Part shown: one piece after another, positions 1 to 7,395 of the stretch | How positions within the stretch are numbered: the stretch's first letter is position 1 | Layout: every line of letters begins with the position of its first letter | Assembly (NCBI GenBank): GCA_964468655.1 | Contig: CAYXUG010000064.1 | Coordinates: 1-10,733, forward strand | Length of the DNA: 10,733 bases | Reading direction: 5' to 3' | Source: CAYXUG01 sp964468655 | GTDB taxonomy: Bacteria > Fidelibacterota > Marinisomatia > Marinisomatales > CAYXUG01 | Position numbers and translations under genes: made by a program | Notes under the pieces: generated by a model | The model's database searches: none | What the model was told of the DNA's origin: nothing | What the model saw: only the letters and a program-made list of their open reading frames with translations

Positions 1-45
1 AAAGTTAACTTAAATTACCAATGTGTAAACCATGTCTATCCAAGT

Positions 46-53
46 GTCAGTTT
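46..53. promoter_or_regulatory. Possible extra TetR half-site
   Basis: The eight bases GTCAGTTT occur here, identical to the right arm of the inverted-repeat operator at 104-123 and about 70 bases upstream of it. No matching left arm lies beside it, so it is at most a half-site. It may be coincidence; binding is inferred only from the match. Confidence 0.2.
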
Positions 54-68
54 CAATTCATTTTTCAC

Positions 69-97
69 TTGCATTATGGGATTAAATTAATTAAAAT
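69..97 (+). promoter_or_regulatory. Probable promoter of the fad operon
   Basis: A TTGCAT hexamer at 69-74 and TAAAAT at 92-97 are separated by 17 bases, the ideal spacing for a sigma-70-type promoter. The -10 element matches TATAAT at five of six positions; the -35 element is weak, sharing only TTG. Transcription would start near 104, at the edge of the operator, leaving a leader of about 30 bases before the regulator. The surrounding AT-rich sequence makes a chance -10 match easy, so this is a reasoned guess. Confidence 0.4.
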
Positions 98-103
98 TCT
101 TGG

Positions 104-123
104 TAAACTGACTGGTCAGTTTA
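104..123. promoter_or_regulatory. TetR-type operator, 9+9 bp inverted repeat
   Basis: The arms TAAACTGAC (104-112) and GTCAGTTTA (115-123) are perfect reverse complements separated by TG. Size, symmetry and short spacer are typical of TetR-family operators, and the core resembles sites of fatty-acid regulators in this family. It ends nine bases before the regulator's ATG and covers the expected transcription start downstream of the TAAAAT box at 92-97. The regulator encoded next to it is the obvious ligand. Bound protein would block RNA polymerase, giving autorepression and control of the whole operon. Palindrome and position are seen; binding is inferred. Confidence 0.8.
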
Positions 124-132
124 GTAATAACC

Positions 133-747
133 ATGAATAATTCAGAACGAAAAGACCTAAGAAAAAAACAAATATTGGATGCCGCATTAAACGTTGTAGT
201 CCAGAAGGGATATTCCTCTTCCAGAATGGATGATATTGTGGAAGAATCGCAGCTCAGCAAAGGTACCATCTACTGGTACTATAAATCGAAAAAAGATGTC
301 TTCCTGTCTCTGGTAAATTACTGGGTGAACAATTTCAGTGTGACTCTAAATCATATTGTTGAAGAAGATATCAGTGCCTCCGAACAGTTGAAAGAACTTT
401 TTAATATTTTCCTGAAGGCGTATGAAGAAAATCCCGATGTATTTAAGGCCGAACTTGAATTCTGGTCCATGGCAAACAGGGATAAGGATTTTAAATTAAA
501 AACCCAAAAGGTATATCACGAATTGTTAATAATTATTGAAGATATTCTCCAAAAAGGTGTCAAAACTGGGGAATTTAAAAATATAGATGTCAAGGTAGCC
601 GCTTTATCAATCATGATCAATATTGAAGGAATCATCTGGTTTACATTGTTTAATACAAACGGCATAACACCGAAACATTATGTGGATACAATTGCAGATT
701 TTATTCTATCTGGTTTAACCAAAAAACATTCAGAGGTGACGTTATGA
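133..747 (+). CDS. TetR/AcrR-family transcriptional regulator, probable fatty-acid regulator
   Basis: This 204-residue protein has the usual TetR layout. The N-terminal DNA-binding domain spans about residues 10-57, and its helix-turn-helix ends in the hallmark LSKGTIYWYYKSKKDVF at 41-57. A helical C-terminal ligand-binding and dimerisation domain follows. Unlike most fad regulators it is the first gene of the operon it probably controls: its stop overlaps the fadE start as ATGA, and a 9+9 bp operator lies just upstream. By analogy with Bacillus FadR and Pseudomonas PsrA, both TetR proteins released by long-chain acyl-CoA, it probably represses beta-oxidation genes until acyl-CoA builds up; the ligand is inferred. 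No clear Shine-Dalgarno precedes the ATG at 133, but it is the first start after the operator and gives a full-length family member. Confidence 0.93.
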   Translation: MNNSERKDLRKKQILDAALNVVVQKGYSSSRMDDIVEESQLSKGTIYWYYKSKKDVFLSLVNYWVNNFSVTLNHIVEEDISASEQLKELFNIFLKAYEENPDVFKAELEFWSMANRDKDFKLKTQKVYHELLIIIEDILQKGVKTGEFKNIDVKVAALSIMINIEGIIWFTLFNTNGITPKHYVDTIADFILSGLTKKHSEVTL

Positions 748-2531
748 CTGAAGCATTAAATATTAAAAAAACCGGCGGGACTTTCCTCCTTGAGTCTACT
801 TTATCTACAACCATTTTTACCCGGGAACAATTCAGTGAGGAACAAAAAGAAATTGAAACGATGGTTAAAGATTTTTGCAAAGACCGGATTGCACCTCAGT
901 TTCAGGAGATTGAGGATAAGCAGGAAGGCTTATCAGTACAGTTATTACGCGAAATGGGTGAACTGGGACTATTATCCATTGATATTCCCGAATCTTTAGG
1001 AGGAATGGAGTTGGATAAAACTACCGCTGTCATCATCACAGAAGTAATGCACAACTGCAGATCGGCTTCATTTATGACAACATTTTCTGTTCAAACTGGA
1101 ATAGGCCTTCTACCTATTTTGTGGTTTGGGAATGATGAACAGAAAAAGAAATATCTTCCTAAACTTGCAAAAGCGGAATGGGTAGGAGCTTATGCTTTAA
1201 CCGAGCCGTCAGCCGGCTCTGATGCAACCAATTCAAAAACAACCGCTGTCTTAAGCGAAGATGGGAAACATTACATTTTAAATGGTGAAAAACAATTTAT
1301 CTCAAACGGTAGCTGGGCAGACGTTTTTACACTATTCGCTCAGGTTGATGGACATAAGTTCACAGCTTTTATTGTGGACAAAGATTCACCCGGATTTGAG
1401 ATCGGACCCGAAGAACACAAGCTTGGAGTACAGGGTTCCTCAACTACTTCATTGAAATTAACGGATGCAAAAGTCCCAATAGAAAATGTTCTTTATGAAA
1501 TAGGTAAAGGAGCAACTATCGCATTTAATGCACTCAACATAGGCCGCTTAAAATTGGGTGCGGGTGGCATGGGCGGATGCAAAGGGGTCATTGAAGGTAC
1601 TGTCAATTATGCCCTAGAACGCCGGCAATTTGGTCAATCTATTGCTAAATTCGATATCATAAAAAGTAAAGTAGCAGATATGGCAGTGAAAACCTACGCC
1701 TTGGACAGCATCGTGTACAGAACAATTGGAATGATTGATGATGCAGTGAAGGAACTCGATAAAACCGCAGATGATTTTTATCTGAAAATGGGAGAAGCCA
1801 TGGAAAAATTCGCCATAGAATCCTCTATGGTTAAAGTAAGCGGAAGCGAAACACTCGGATTCTGCGCTGATACAGGAATCCAGATTCTTGGCGGTTACGG
1901 CTTTATTGAAGAATACCCCATGGCTCGAATTTACAGGGATACCCGCATTGACCGAATCTGGGAGGGTACCAATGAAATTAACAGGCAAATCATCACCGGC
2001 TATACCATGAAAAAAGCTCTCCTTGATGAAATTCCCCTGAAATTAAAAATGAAGCAGTTTGATGATTTTCTATCCTCTGATTTCGCCTTTCCCGAAAATA
2101 CGCTCTTAGCCAAAGAAGAAGAAATTATTGATACCGGGAAACATTTGGCATTGTATGTTCTGAATGAGGGGTTGAGTGAATTCGGTCAGGATCTGAGGCA
2201 TGAGCAGCAATTGGGAGAATCATTGGCAGATAATTTTATTGATCTCTACCTTGCAGAAAGCACGCTCATCAGAGTCAGGCAGGCACTGCAATCCAACGGA
2301 CAGCATACTGTTATTTCTTCCATCGCACAGGTTTTTGCTGCGGAAGCTTCCTTGAGACTAATGAATCGTTCACTCACAGGATTGAATGCAATATACCATG
2401 GGCAGTTGCCAAATAATGTTATAGATAAACTAAGAAAATGCCAGGTTAGAATGCTTCCTCATACAGACATTCCTGCTTTAAAAAGGCAAATTGCAGAATA
2501 TGTTTATCTCAAAAAAATATATCCATTCTAA
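744..2531 (+). CDS. fadE: Acyl-CoA dehydrogenase, FadE/very-long-chain type
   Basis: This flavoenzyme catalyses the first beta-oxidation step, acyl-CoA to trans-2-enoyl-CoA, passing electrons to electron-transfer flavoprotein. At 595 residues it matches the long FadE/VLCAD class (Bacillus FadE is about 594) rather than the roughly 380-residue short forms. The helical N-terminal domain is about 30-145, the flavin/substrate beta-domain signature YALTEPSAGSDA is at 150-161, and the C-terminal helical domain carries IWEGTNEINRQ with the catalytic base at Glu407. Residues after about 430 form the extra helical extension of this class. The start ATG overlaps the regulator stop by four bases, with a good ribosome site (GAGGTG) just upstream inside the tetR end, so translation is probably coupled. 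Long-chain substrate preference is inferred from class; no etfAB genes are in the window. Confidence 0.95.
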   Translation: MTEALNIKKTGGTFLLESTLSTTIFTREQFSEEQKEIETMVKDFCKDRIAPQFQEIEDKQEGLSVQLLREMGELGLLSIDIPESLGGMELDKTTAVIITEVMHNCRSASFMTTFSVQTGIGLLPILWFGNDEQKKKYLPKLAKAEWVGAYALTEPSAGSDATNSKTTAVLSEDGKHYILNGEKQFISNGSWADVFTLFAQVDGHKFTAFIVDKDSPGFEIGPEEHKLGVQGSSTTSLKLTDAKVPIENVLYEIGKGATIAFNALNIGRLKLGAGGMGGCKGVIEGTVNYALERRQFGQSIAKFDIIKSKVADMAVKTYALDSIVYRTIGMIDDAVKELDKTADDFYLKMGEAMEKFAIESSMVKVSGSETLGFCADTGIQILGGYGFIEEYPMARIYRDTRIDRIWEGTNEINRQIITGYTMKKALLDEIPLKLKMKQFDDFLSSDFAFPENTLLAKEEEIIDTGKHLALYVLNEGLSEFGQDLRHEQQLGESLADNFIDLYLAESTLIRVRQALQSNGQHTVISSIAQVFAAEASLRLMNRSLTGLNAIYHGQLPNNVIDKLRKCQVRMLPHTDIPALKRQIAEYVYLKKIYPF

Positions 2532-2543
2532 GAGGTTAAAATT

Positions 2544-3674
2544 ATGACTAATGGAAAATCAGTAATCGTTGATGCAAACCGGTCACCGATTGGAGTAAAA
2601 AACGGAGAAATGGTTGGAATGAGAGCAGATGATCTTGCTGCTCAGGTAATTAAGGCACTTTTGGACAGGAACCCAAATCTGCCCGCGGGTTCCATAGATG
2701 ATGTGGTTTTGGGCTGCGCCTTTCCTGAAGGTTCTCAGGGTATGCTTATGGCAAGATCGGTTTCAGTACTTGCCGGAATTCCCATAGATGCAGGAGCTAA
2801 AGTAGTCAACCGGTTTTGCGGTTCTTCCATGGACTCTGTTCATCAATTAAGTCAAGCCATTGAAGCAGGCGACATTGATGTTGGTATCGCCGCCGGTGCG
2901 GAAGACATGTTCGGTGTTCCCATGGGCGGTTTTAATCCGGATTTTAATCCTGAGTTGGCAGAAAAAGATTTTTATATCGGCATGGGAGAAACAGCAGAGA
3001 ATCTTGCGCAAGATGGAAATATCTCTAGGGAAGATCAGGATTCATTCGCAATGAAGTCTCATTTAAAAGCGCTGGCTGCCCAGAAAGATGGGAAATTTGA
3101 TAATGAAATTGTGGCTGTCAGCAATAATGGATCAACCATTGAAAAGGATGAAGGTCCAAGAGAGCCGAACGAAGAAAAAATTAAATCACTCTCTCCCGCA
3201 TTTCTTGAAGACGGTACCATCACAGCCGCAACAAGCTCACCTTATTCTTTAGGGGCTGCGGCAGCGATTGTCGCCAGTGAAGAATTCGCTAACCAACATA
3301 ATCTTCCAATACGAGCACACATTGTTTCCCGGGCAATTGCAGGTGTTGAATGGGAAAGAATGGGTAAAGGTCCGCTGCCAGCCACAGAAAAGGCGCTGAA
3401 AAGGGCAGACCTCACCATAGATAAAATGGATGCCATTGAACTGAATGAAGCATTCGCCGCCCAGTCTCTTTATGTTATTAAAGAAGGCGGTTGGGATATG
3501 GACAAAGTCAATCTCAATGGCGGAGCGATAGCGTTAGGGCATCCACTTGGATGTTCTGGAGTTCGCATCATTACAACACTGATGAATGTTCTTGAACAAC
3601 AAAATGGAAAGTGCGGACTTGCAACCATGTGTATCGGCATGGGACAAGGAATTGCAACAATTATCGAGCGGTAA
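2544..3674 (+). CDS. fadA: Acetyl-CoA acyltransferase (3-ketoacyl-CoA thiolase)
   Basis: It performs the last beta-oxidation step, cleaving 3-ketoacyl-CoA with CoA to acetyl-CoA and a shortened acyl-CoA. All thiolase signatures are present: nucleophile Cys92 in NRFCGSS, the NEAF motif at 301-304, His333 in GGAIALGHPLGCSG, and the second catalytic Cys363 in CIGMGQG. At 376 residues it is slightly shorter than the usual 385-395 but no motif is missing. An AGAGG ribosome site sits eight bases before the ATG and only 12 bases separate it from fadE. Biosynthetic acetoacetyl-CoA thiolases share these motifs; placement between dehydrogenase and hydratase genes favours the degradative role. In Bacillus the equivalent genes are ordered fadN-fadA-fadE, here fadE-fadA-(hlyIII)-fadN. 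Confidence 0.95.
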   Translation: MTNGKSVIVDANRSPIGVKNGEMVGMRADDLAAQVIKALLDRNPNLPAGSIDDVVLGCAFPEGSQGMLMARSVSVLAGIPIDAGAKVVNRFCGSSMDSVHQLSQAIEAGDIDVGIAAGAEDMFGVPMGGFNPDFNPELAEKDFYIGMGETAENLAQDGNISREDQDSFAMKSHLKALAAQKDGKFDNEIVAVSNNGSTIEKDEGPREPNEEKIKSLSPAFLEDGTITAATSSPYSLGAAAAIVASEEFANQHNLPIRAHIVSRAIAGVEWERMGKGPLPATEKALKRADLTIDKMDAIELNEAFAAQSLYVIKEGGWDMDKVNLNGGAIALGHPLGCSGVRIITTLMNVLEQQNGKCGLATMCIGMGQGIATIIER

Positions 3675-4328
3675 ATGTCCTGTAAGTTAAAAGAACCCAT
3701 CAACGGATTAACTCACTGCATTGGCGCTATTTTGGCTGTTGTGGCTCTCATACTTTTAATATATGAATCTGTTAACCCCTTTAAACCCTGGCATGTGGTA
3801 ACTTTTTCAGTATTCGGTACAGGTATGTTTCTTCTGTACACCGCAAGCACTTTGTACCACTGGTTGCCGGTGCAACCGAAAGTTGAAAAAATGCTTCAAA
3901 AGCTGGATCATTGCATGATATTTGTACTTATTGCATCAACATACACTCCGGTTTGCTTGATTCCTCTTCGGGGTGCATGGGGTTGGAGCTTATTTGGAAT
4001 TATTTGGGGATTGACTTTTTTTGGAATTCTGATGAAAATATTTTGGAATAACCTGCCAATGTGGTTCACTATTACATTTTATATTTTTATGGGATGGATA
4101 TCAATGATTTTTATTTGGCCATTGATCCAGACGTTGCAGTTCGGCGCAATTGTTTGGATATTAATTGGAGGCATTTTTTATACGGTTGGCACAATCTTAT
4201 ATTCTTTAGGTAGAAAAAAACCTGCTTTTAAAATCATTGGTTCTCACGAAATATTTCACATTTTTGTCATGATGGGAAGTTTTTTCCATTTTTGGGTAAT
4301 GTATAATTATTTAACTCTTTTAGATTGA
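3675..4328 (+). CDS. Hemolysin III / PAQR-family seven-helix membrane protein
   Basis: A 217-residue integral membrane protein with about seven hydrophobic segments (roughly 12-31, 40-60, 79-97, 102-123, 129-149, 156-176, 191-213), the normal size for HlyIII/YqfA proteins. Family signatures are present: EPINGLTH at 7-14, SxxxH at Ser58/His62, Asp78-His79, and the C-terminal HxxxH at His191/His195. These correspond to the zinc-binding His and nearby Ser/Asp of PAQR and ceramidase-like (CREST) proteins such as adiponectin receptors, so a metal-dependent lipid hydrolase is plausible but unproven. The name hemolysin III is historical and does not imply toxicity. The ATG follows the thiolase TAA with no gap and no strong ribosome site, so translation is probably coupled to fadA. 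Its place inside a fatty-acid operon suggests membrane-lipid sensing, remodelling or fatty-acid release. Confidence 0.93.
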   Translation: MSCKLKEPINGLTHCIGAILAVVALILLIYESVNPFKPWHVVTFSVFGTGMFLLYTASTLYHWLPVQPKVEKMLQKLDHCMIFVLIASTYTPVCLIPLRGAWGWSLFGIIWGLTFFGILMKIFWNNLPMWFTITFYIFMGWISMIFIWPLIQTLQFGAIVWILIGGIFYTVGTILYSLGRKKPAFKIIGSHEIFHIFVMMGSFFHFWVMYNYLTLLD

Positions 4329-4339
4329 AGGATTAGCAG

Positions 4340-6682
4340 ATGTCACAAAAAATTCAAAAGGTAGCCGTTCTCGGAGCCGGAACCATGGGTGCTCAAATCG
4401 CCGGGCATGTTGCAAACGCCGGTATTCCTGTCTGTTTATTTGACTTGAATCAAGACCTTTCTAAAAAAGGAATTGAAAACCTGACCACTCTCAAACCGGC
4501 ACCACTGTTCAACAAGAAAAATGCGGAACTTATTGAACCGTGCAACTATGACGACCATCTCGATAAACTCAATGAAGTTGACTGGGTATTGGAAGCGGTT
4601 GCAGAAAGGTTGGATATAAAACAAACAGTATTTCAGAATATTGCACCCCATCTCAAAGATGATGTTACAATCACCACCAACACATCCGGGCTCTCTGTTG
4701 AGGAAATCTGCGGAGCGCTTCCTGAAAAATTCAAGAATCAATTTTTATTAACTCATTTTTTCAATCCACCCCGTTATCTCAGATTGGTAGAAGTTGTACC
4801 TCATTTAGCCGATCCGGAGATCGTGTCATCCATGACGTCATTTCTTGAAAATAAACTGGGTAAAGGGGTCGTAAATGCCAAAGATACGCCAAACTTTATT
4901 GCTAACCGAATTGGTATGTACGGCATGATGACCACCCTAAAAATGACTGAAGAATTGGGATTAACCGTTGAAGAAGTGGATAAACTAACGGGTACCATCA
5001 TTGGCAGGGCAAAAAGCGCTACATTCAGAACGGCTGATATTGTGGGGTTGGATGTCATGATTCATGTTGCTACCAATTCCTATGAAAAATGCACTGAAGA
5101 TGAAGACCGTGATATTTACAAAATTCCCGGTTATTTGCAGACACTTGTGGATGATGGACGGCTGGGACAAAAAACAAAAGCCGGATTTTACAAAAAAACC
5201 GATGATGGAATTATGTCACTCGATTTTAAAACATTGGAATACACACCTCAGAAAAAGGTCAGGTTTGACGGATTTCGTCTCGCCAAAGATCGGACATTAA
5301 CTCCATCTAAAATAAAGATACTTGCAGAAAGTGATGATAAAGGAGGAAAATTTTTCTGGGAAATTTTATCGAGATCACTCATCTACAGCGCAAACAGGAT
5401 TCCTGAAATTTCAGATGATATTGTCAATATTGACAATGCACTAAAATGGGGATTCGGCTGGGAGTTTGGTCCTTTCGAGACGTGGGATGCCATCGGAGTG
5501 TCTAATACGTTAAATCGAATGGCAAATGAAGGAAAGAAAATCCCAACATGGGTTGAAGAAATGGTGAACTCAGGCAAAACATCATTTTATGATTTTAAAA
5601 ATGGATCAAAAACGTATTTTGACGTTCCCAATAAAACAGAGCAGGATGTTTCATTTAGCGATAGTACCATCAATCTTGCACTAAAGCGTTCACAGGGAAA
5701 TATTCTTAAAAAAGACTGGAGCGCAAGCTTAATTGATCTCGGCGATTCGGTTTTAAATGTTCAATTCCACAGCGCCCTTCAGCCGGTATTGAATCCCATT
5801 GATTTATCCATAGCCGATATGATTAACGAGGGACTCAACCTCATTGAAGCGGGGAAATACAAGGGGATGGTGATGGGTCATCAGGGCCCGAATTTCTGTG
5901 CCGGTGCAAATCTGGCATTGATTCTTAATTTTTGCGAAGAAGGCAATTATGATGGCTTGAGTAATACTATCAAAGGATTGCAGGACCTCACCCAGCGAAT
6001 CCGTTTTTCACCAGCGCCAGTTGTTGCGGCGCCTTTCAATCTTGTTTTAGGCGGTGGTTATGAATTGATTGCGCCATGCGCTAAACGTGTCGCCTCGGCT
6101 GAACTCTACTGCGGGCTGGTGGAAGTGGGAGTAGGATTGATCCCGGGAGCCGGTGGAAATCTTAGATTAATTCTAAACTATATGGAAGAATCCGGTGATA
6201 GACTGCTGACACCTTTTCAACTTTCTCAAAAAGCGCTTGAAATTATTGGGTTCGCCAAAGTATCTTTTTCTGCTGCTCACGCAAAGAAAATGAAATACCT
6301 CAGAAATGATGATGAAATCGTTATGAACAGCGAACATCTCATTAAACGTGCAAAAGATGCTGTTCTCGAAATCGCGGAGGGATATAAACCACCACAATAC
6401 AGAGAAGATATTGTTCTTGCAGGGAAAGGCGGAAAAACTGCCATGACGGTTGCGTTGAAGGGATACAGACTGCAGGGAAAAATTTCAGCCCATGATGAAT
6501 TTATTGCAAAAAAACTTGCTCACCTTTTAACAGGGGGAGAAAAGGGCGGATCAGCAAAACCTGTAGACGAACAATTTTTACTGGACTTGGAACGTGAAGT
6601 TTTCGTAAGTTTGGCTGGAGAGTCAAAGACTCACGATAGGATTAGATACATGTTGAAAAAAGGTAAACCATTAAGAAACTAA
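4340..6682 (+). CDS. fadN: 3-hydroxyacyl-CoA dehydrogenase / enoyl-CoA hydratase fusion (FadN type)
   Basis: This 780-residue bifunctional enzyme covers hydration of trans-2-enoyl-CoA and NAD-dependent oxidation of the 3-hydroxy product. The dehydrogenase domain comes first: NAD fold with GAGTMG at 12-17, catalytic pair His139/Glu151 spaced as in known enzymes, and a C-terminal helical domain from about 189 to 286. A linking domain follows. The crotonase domain begins near 455, with oxyanion-hole motif FCAGAN and catalytic acids Glu575 (GGGYE) and Glu595 (VEVGVGLIPGAGG). This order, dehydrogenase then hydratase, is that of Bacillus FadN (about 789 aa) and the reverse of E. coli FadB/FadJ. An AAGGA ribosome site lies seven bases before the ATG, and 11 bases separate it from the HlyIII gene. 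It is the last operon gene, with a strong terminator about 170 bases downstream. Confidence 0.95.
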   Translation: MSQKIQKVAVLGAGTMGAQIAGHVANAGIPVCLFDLNQDLSKKGIENLTTLKPAPLFNKKNAELIEPCNYDDHLDKLNEVDWVLEAVAERLDIKQTVFQNIAPHLKDDVTITTNTSGLSVEEICGALPEKFKNQFLLTHFFNPPRYLRLVEVVPHLADPEIVSSMTSFLENKLGKGVVNAKDTPNFIANRIGMYGMMTTLKMTEELGLTVEEVDKLTGTIIGRAKSATFRTADIVGLDVMIHVATNSYEKCTEDEDRDIYKIPGYLQTLVDDGRLGQKTKAGFYKKTDDGIMSLDFKTLEYTPQKKVRFDGFRLAKDRTLTPSKIKILAESDDKGGKFFWEILSRSLIYSANRIPEISDDIVNIDNALKWGFGWEFGPFETWDAIGVSNTLNRMANEGKKIPTWVEEMVNSGKTSFYDFKNGSKTYFDVPNKTEQDVSFSDSTINLALKRSQGNILKKDWSASLIDLGDSVLNVQFHSALQPVLNPIDLSIADMINEGLNLIEAGKYKGMVMGHQGPNFCAGANLALILNFCEEGNYDGLSNTIKGLQDLTQRIRFSPAPVVAAPFNLVLGGGYELIAPCAKRVASAELYCGLVEVGVGLIPGAGGNLRLILNYMEESGDRLLTPFQLSQKALEIIGFAKVSFSAAHAKKMKYLRNDDEIVMNSEHLIKRAKDAVLEIAEGYKPPQYREDIVLAGKGGKTAMTVALKGYRLQGKISAHDEFIAKKLAHLLTGGEKGGSAKPVDEQFLLDLEREVFVSLAGESKTHDRIRYMLKKGKPLRN

Positions 6683-6741
6683 ACTTTGGAACTTTCAATA
6701 ATTTTCGTAGATTCGAAGTTGTATGACATAAAAAAACTATG

Positions 6742-6837
6742 CGGCATGAAGGGTGGCATTCAAAACTCTGAGATACCCTCATACCTATCCAAATCACCCT
6801 CCTTAGAGTTTGGTGTCGCTAAATGCCCTTCATGCCG
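6742..6837. repeat. Long two-tier imperfect hairpin between fadN and the msrC-like gene
   Basis: CGGCATGAAGGG at 6742-6753 is perfectly complementary to 6826-6837. Allowing a three-base bulge, GCATT (6756-6760) also pairs with 6822-6826. Inside this, 6761-6772 (CAAAACTCTGAG) pairs with 6802-6813 with one mismatch and one G-U pair, leaving a 29-base loop and an eight-base internal bulge on the right. The element spans about 96 bases and is distinct from the terminator that follows. It could be a structured 3'-UTR RNA, a small non-autonomous mobile repeat, or a palindromic intergenic repeat. No flanking target duplication was seen. Confidence 0.6.
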
Positions 6838-6851
6838 TCCCCCCATTCCCT

Positions 6852-6885
6852 GCTGACTTCAATAACTGAAGTCAGCTTTATTTTT
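6852..6885 (+). terminator. Strong intrinsic terminator of the fad operon
   Basis: GCTGACTTCA (6852-6861) and TGAAGTCAGC (6867-6876) form a perfect 10-bp stem with the five-base loop ATAAC, followed at once by TTTATTTTT (6877-6885). This is a textbook rho-independent terminator for transcripts coming from fadN. There is no matching T-tract for the minus strand. Its tail runs directly into the probable TTG start of the next gene, so it could also act as an attenuator for that gene. Confidence 0.88.
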
Positions 6886-7357
6886 GGATAAAGACTCCAC
6901 CTACCAAAATATCATCACTTCCCTCGATTCCCTTATTGGAAATAATGATAGAAAATACCCATTGGATGATACCGGGAAAATGGCTCTCATCTGCTGGGCG
7001 GTAAAACATCATTTCCCAAATCTCCTTTTTGTGGGGTTTTACCGCGTGACTGAAACAAACCTTCTTACAATAGGACCCTACCAAGGGGACGTATTGGCAT
7101 GCGGAACCATTCCATTCGGGAAAGGTGTTTGCGGAGTCGCTGCCGAAAAAGGTGAAACAATCATTGTGGACGATGTGTCAGAATTCCCCAATTACATTGC
7201 CTGTGATTCGGACACAAAATCGGAGATTGTGGTACCGGTAGTTCGAAATGGAAAAGTGACCGCTGTGCTGGATGTGGATTCTGGGGAAATTGGATGGTTT
7301 GATATAACCGATAATCAATCCTTAGAGTCGGTCATCCAAAAATATTTATCTGATTAA
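6884..7357 (+). CDS. msrC: Free methionine-(R)-sulfoxide reductase (fRMsr), GAF-domain protein
   Basis: The product reduces free L-methionine-(R)-S-oxide to methionine in the cytoplasm, using thioredoxin-type reductant; E. coli YebR/MsrC is the model. The 157 residues are a single GAF domain. All three family cysteines are present at 73, 83 and 107, with the same 10- and 24-residue spacing as E. coli, in the motifs PFGKGVCG and IACDSDTKSEIVVP; VGFY at 50-53 and LDVDS are also typical. This separates it from GAF sensor domains, which lack these cysteines. The TTG at 6884 gives the usual family length and an N-terminal helix matching YebR; an in-frame stop at 6863 prevents much extension, and the first ATG (residue 33) would cut the fold. 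The TTG lies in the terminator T-tract and has no ribosome site, so its expression signal is unclear. Confidence 0.9.
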   Translation: MDKDSTYQNIITSLDSLIGNNDRKYPLDDTGKMALICWAVKHHFPNLLFVGFYRVTETNLLTIGPYQGDVLACGTIPFGKGVCGVAAEKGETIIVDDVSEFPNYIACDSDTKSEIVVPVVRNGKVTAVLDVDSGEIGWFDITDNQSLESVIQKYLSD

Positions 7358-7395
7358 TTACACATTCCTAATCAATTCCTTTTAAATTATTCACC

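Noticed and set aside
1614..1988. Open reading frame of 124 codons on the minus strand
   Set aside because: It lies wholly inside fadE, antisense to its conserved C-terminal domain, has no recognisable motif, and is explained as a shadow of the real gene.
4436..4741. Open reading frame of 101 codons on the minus strand
   Set aside because: It is antisense to the NAD-binding domain of fadN, whose motifs are intact; no ribosome site or family resemblance supports it.
6742..6837. Integron attC-like recombination site
   Set aside because: The bulged stem recalls attC, but the R and L core boxes with GTT/AAC ends are absent and no integrase or gene cassette pattern is present.
6884..7357. GAF sensor or phytochrome-like domain fragment
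   Set aside because: The three cysteines with 10- and 24-residue spacing and the IACDS/SEIVVP motif are specific to free-methionine-(R)-sulfoxide reductases.
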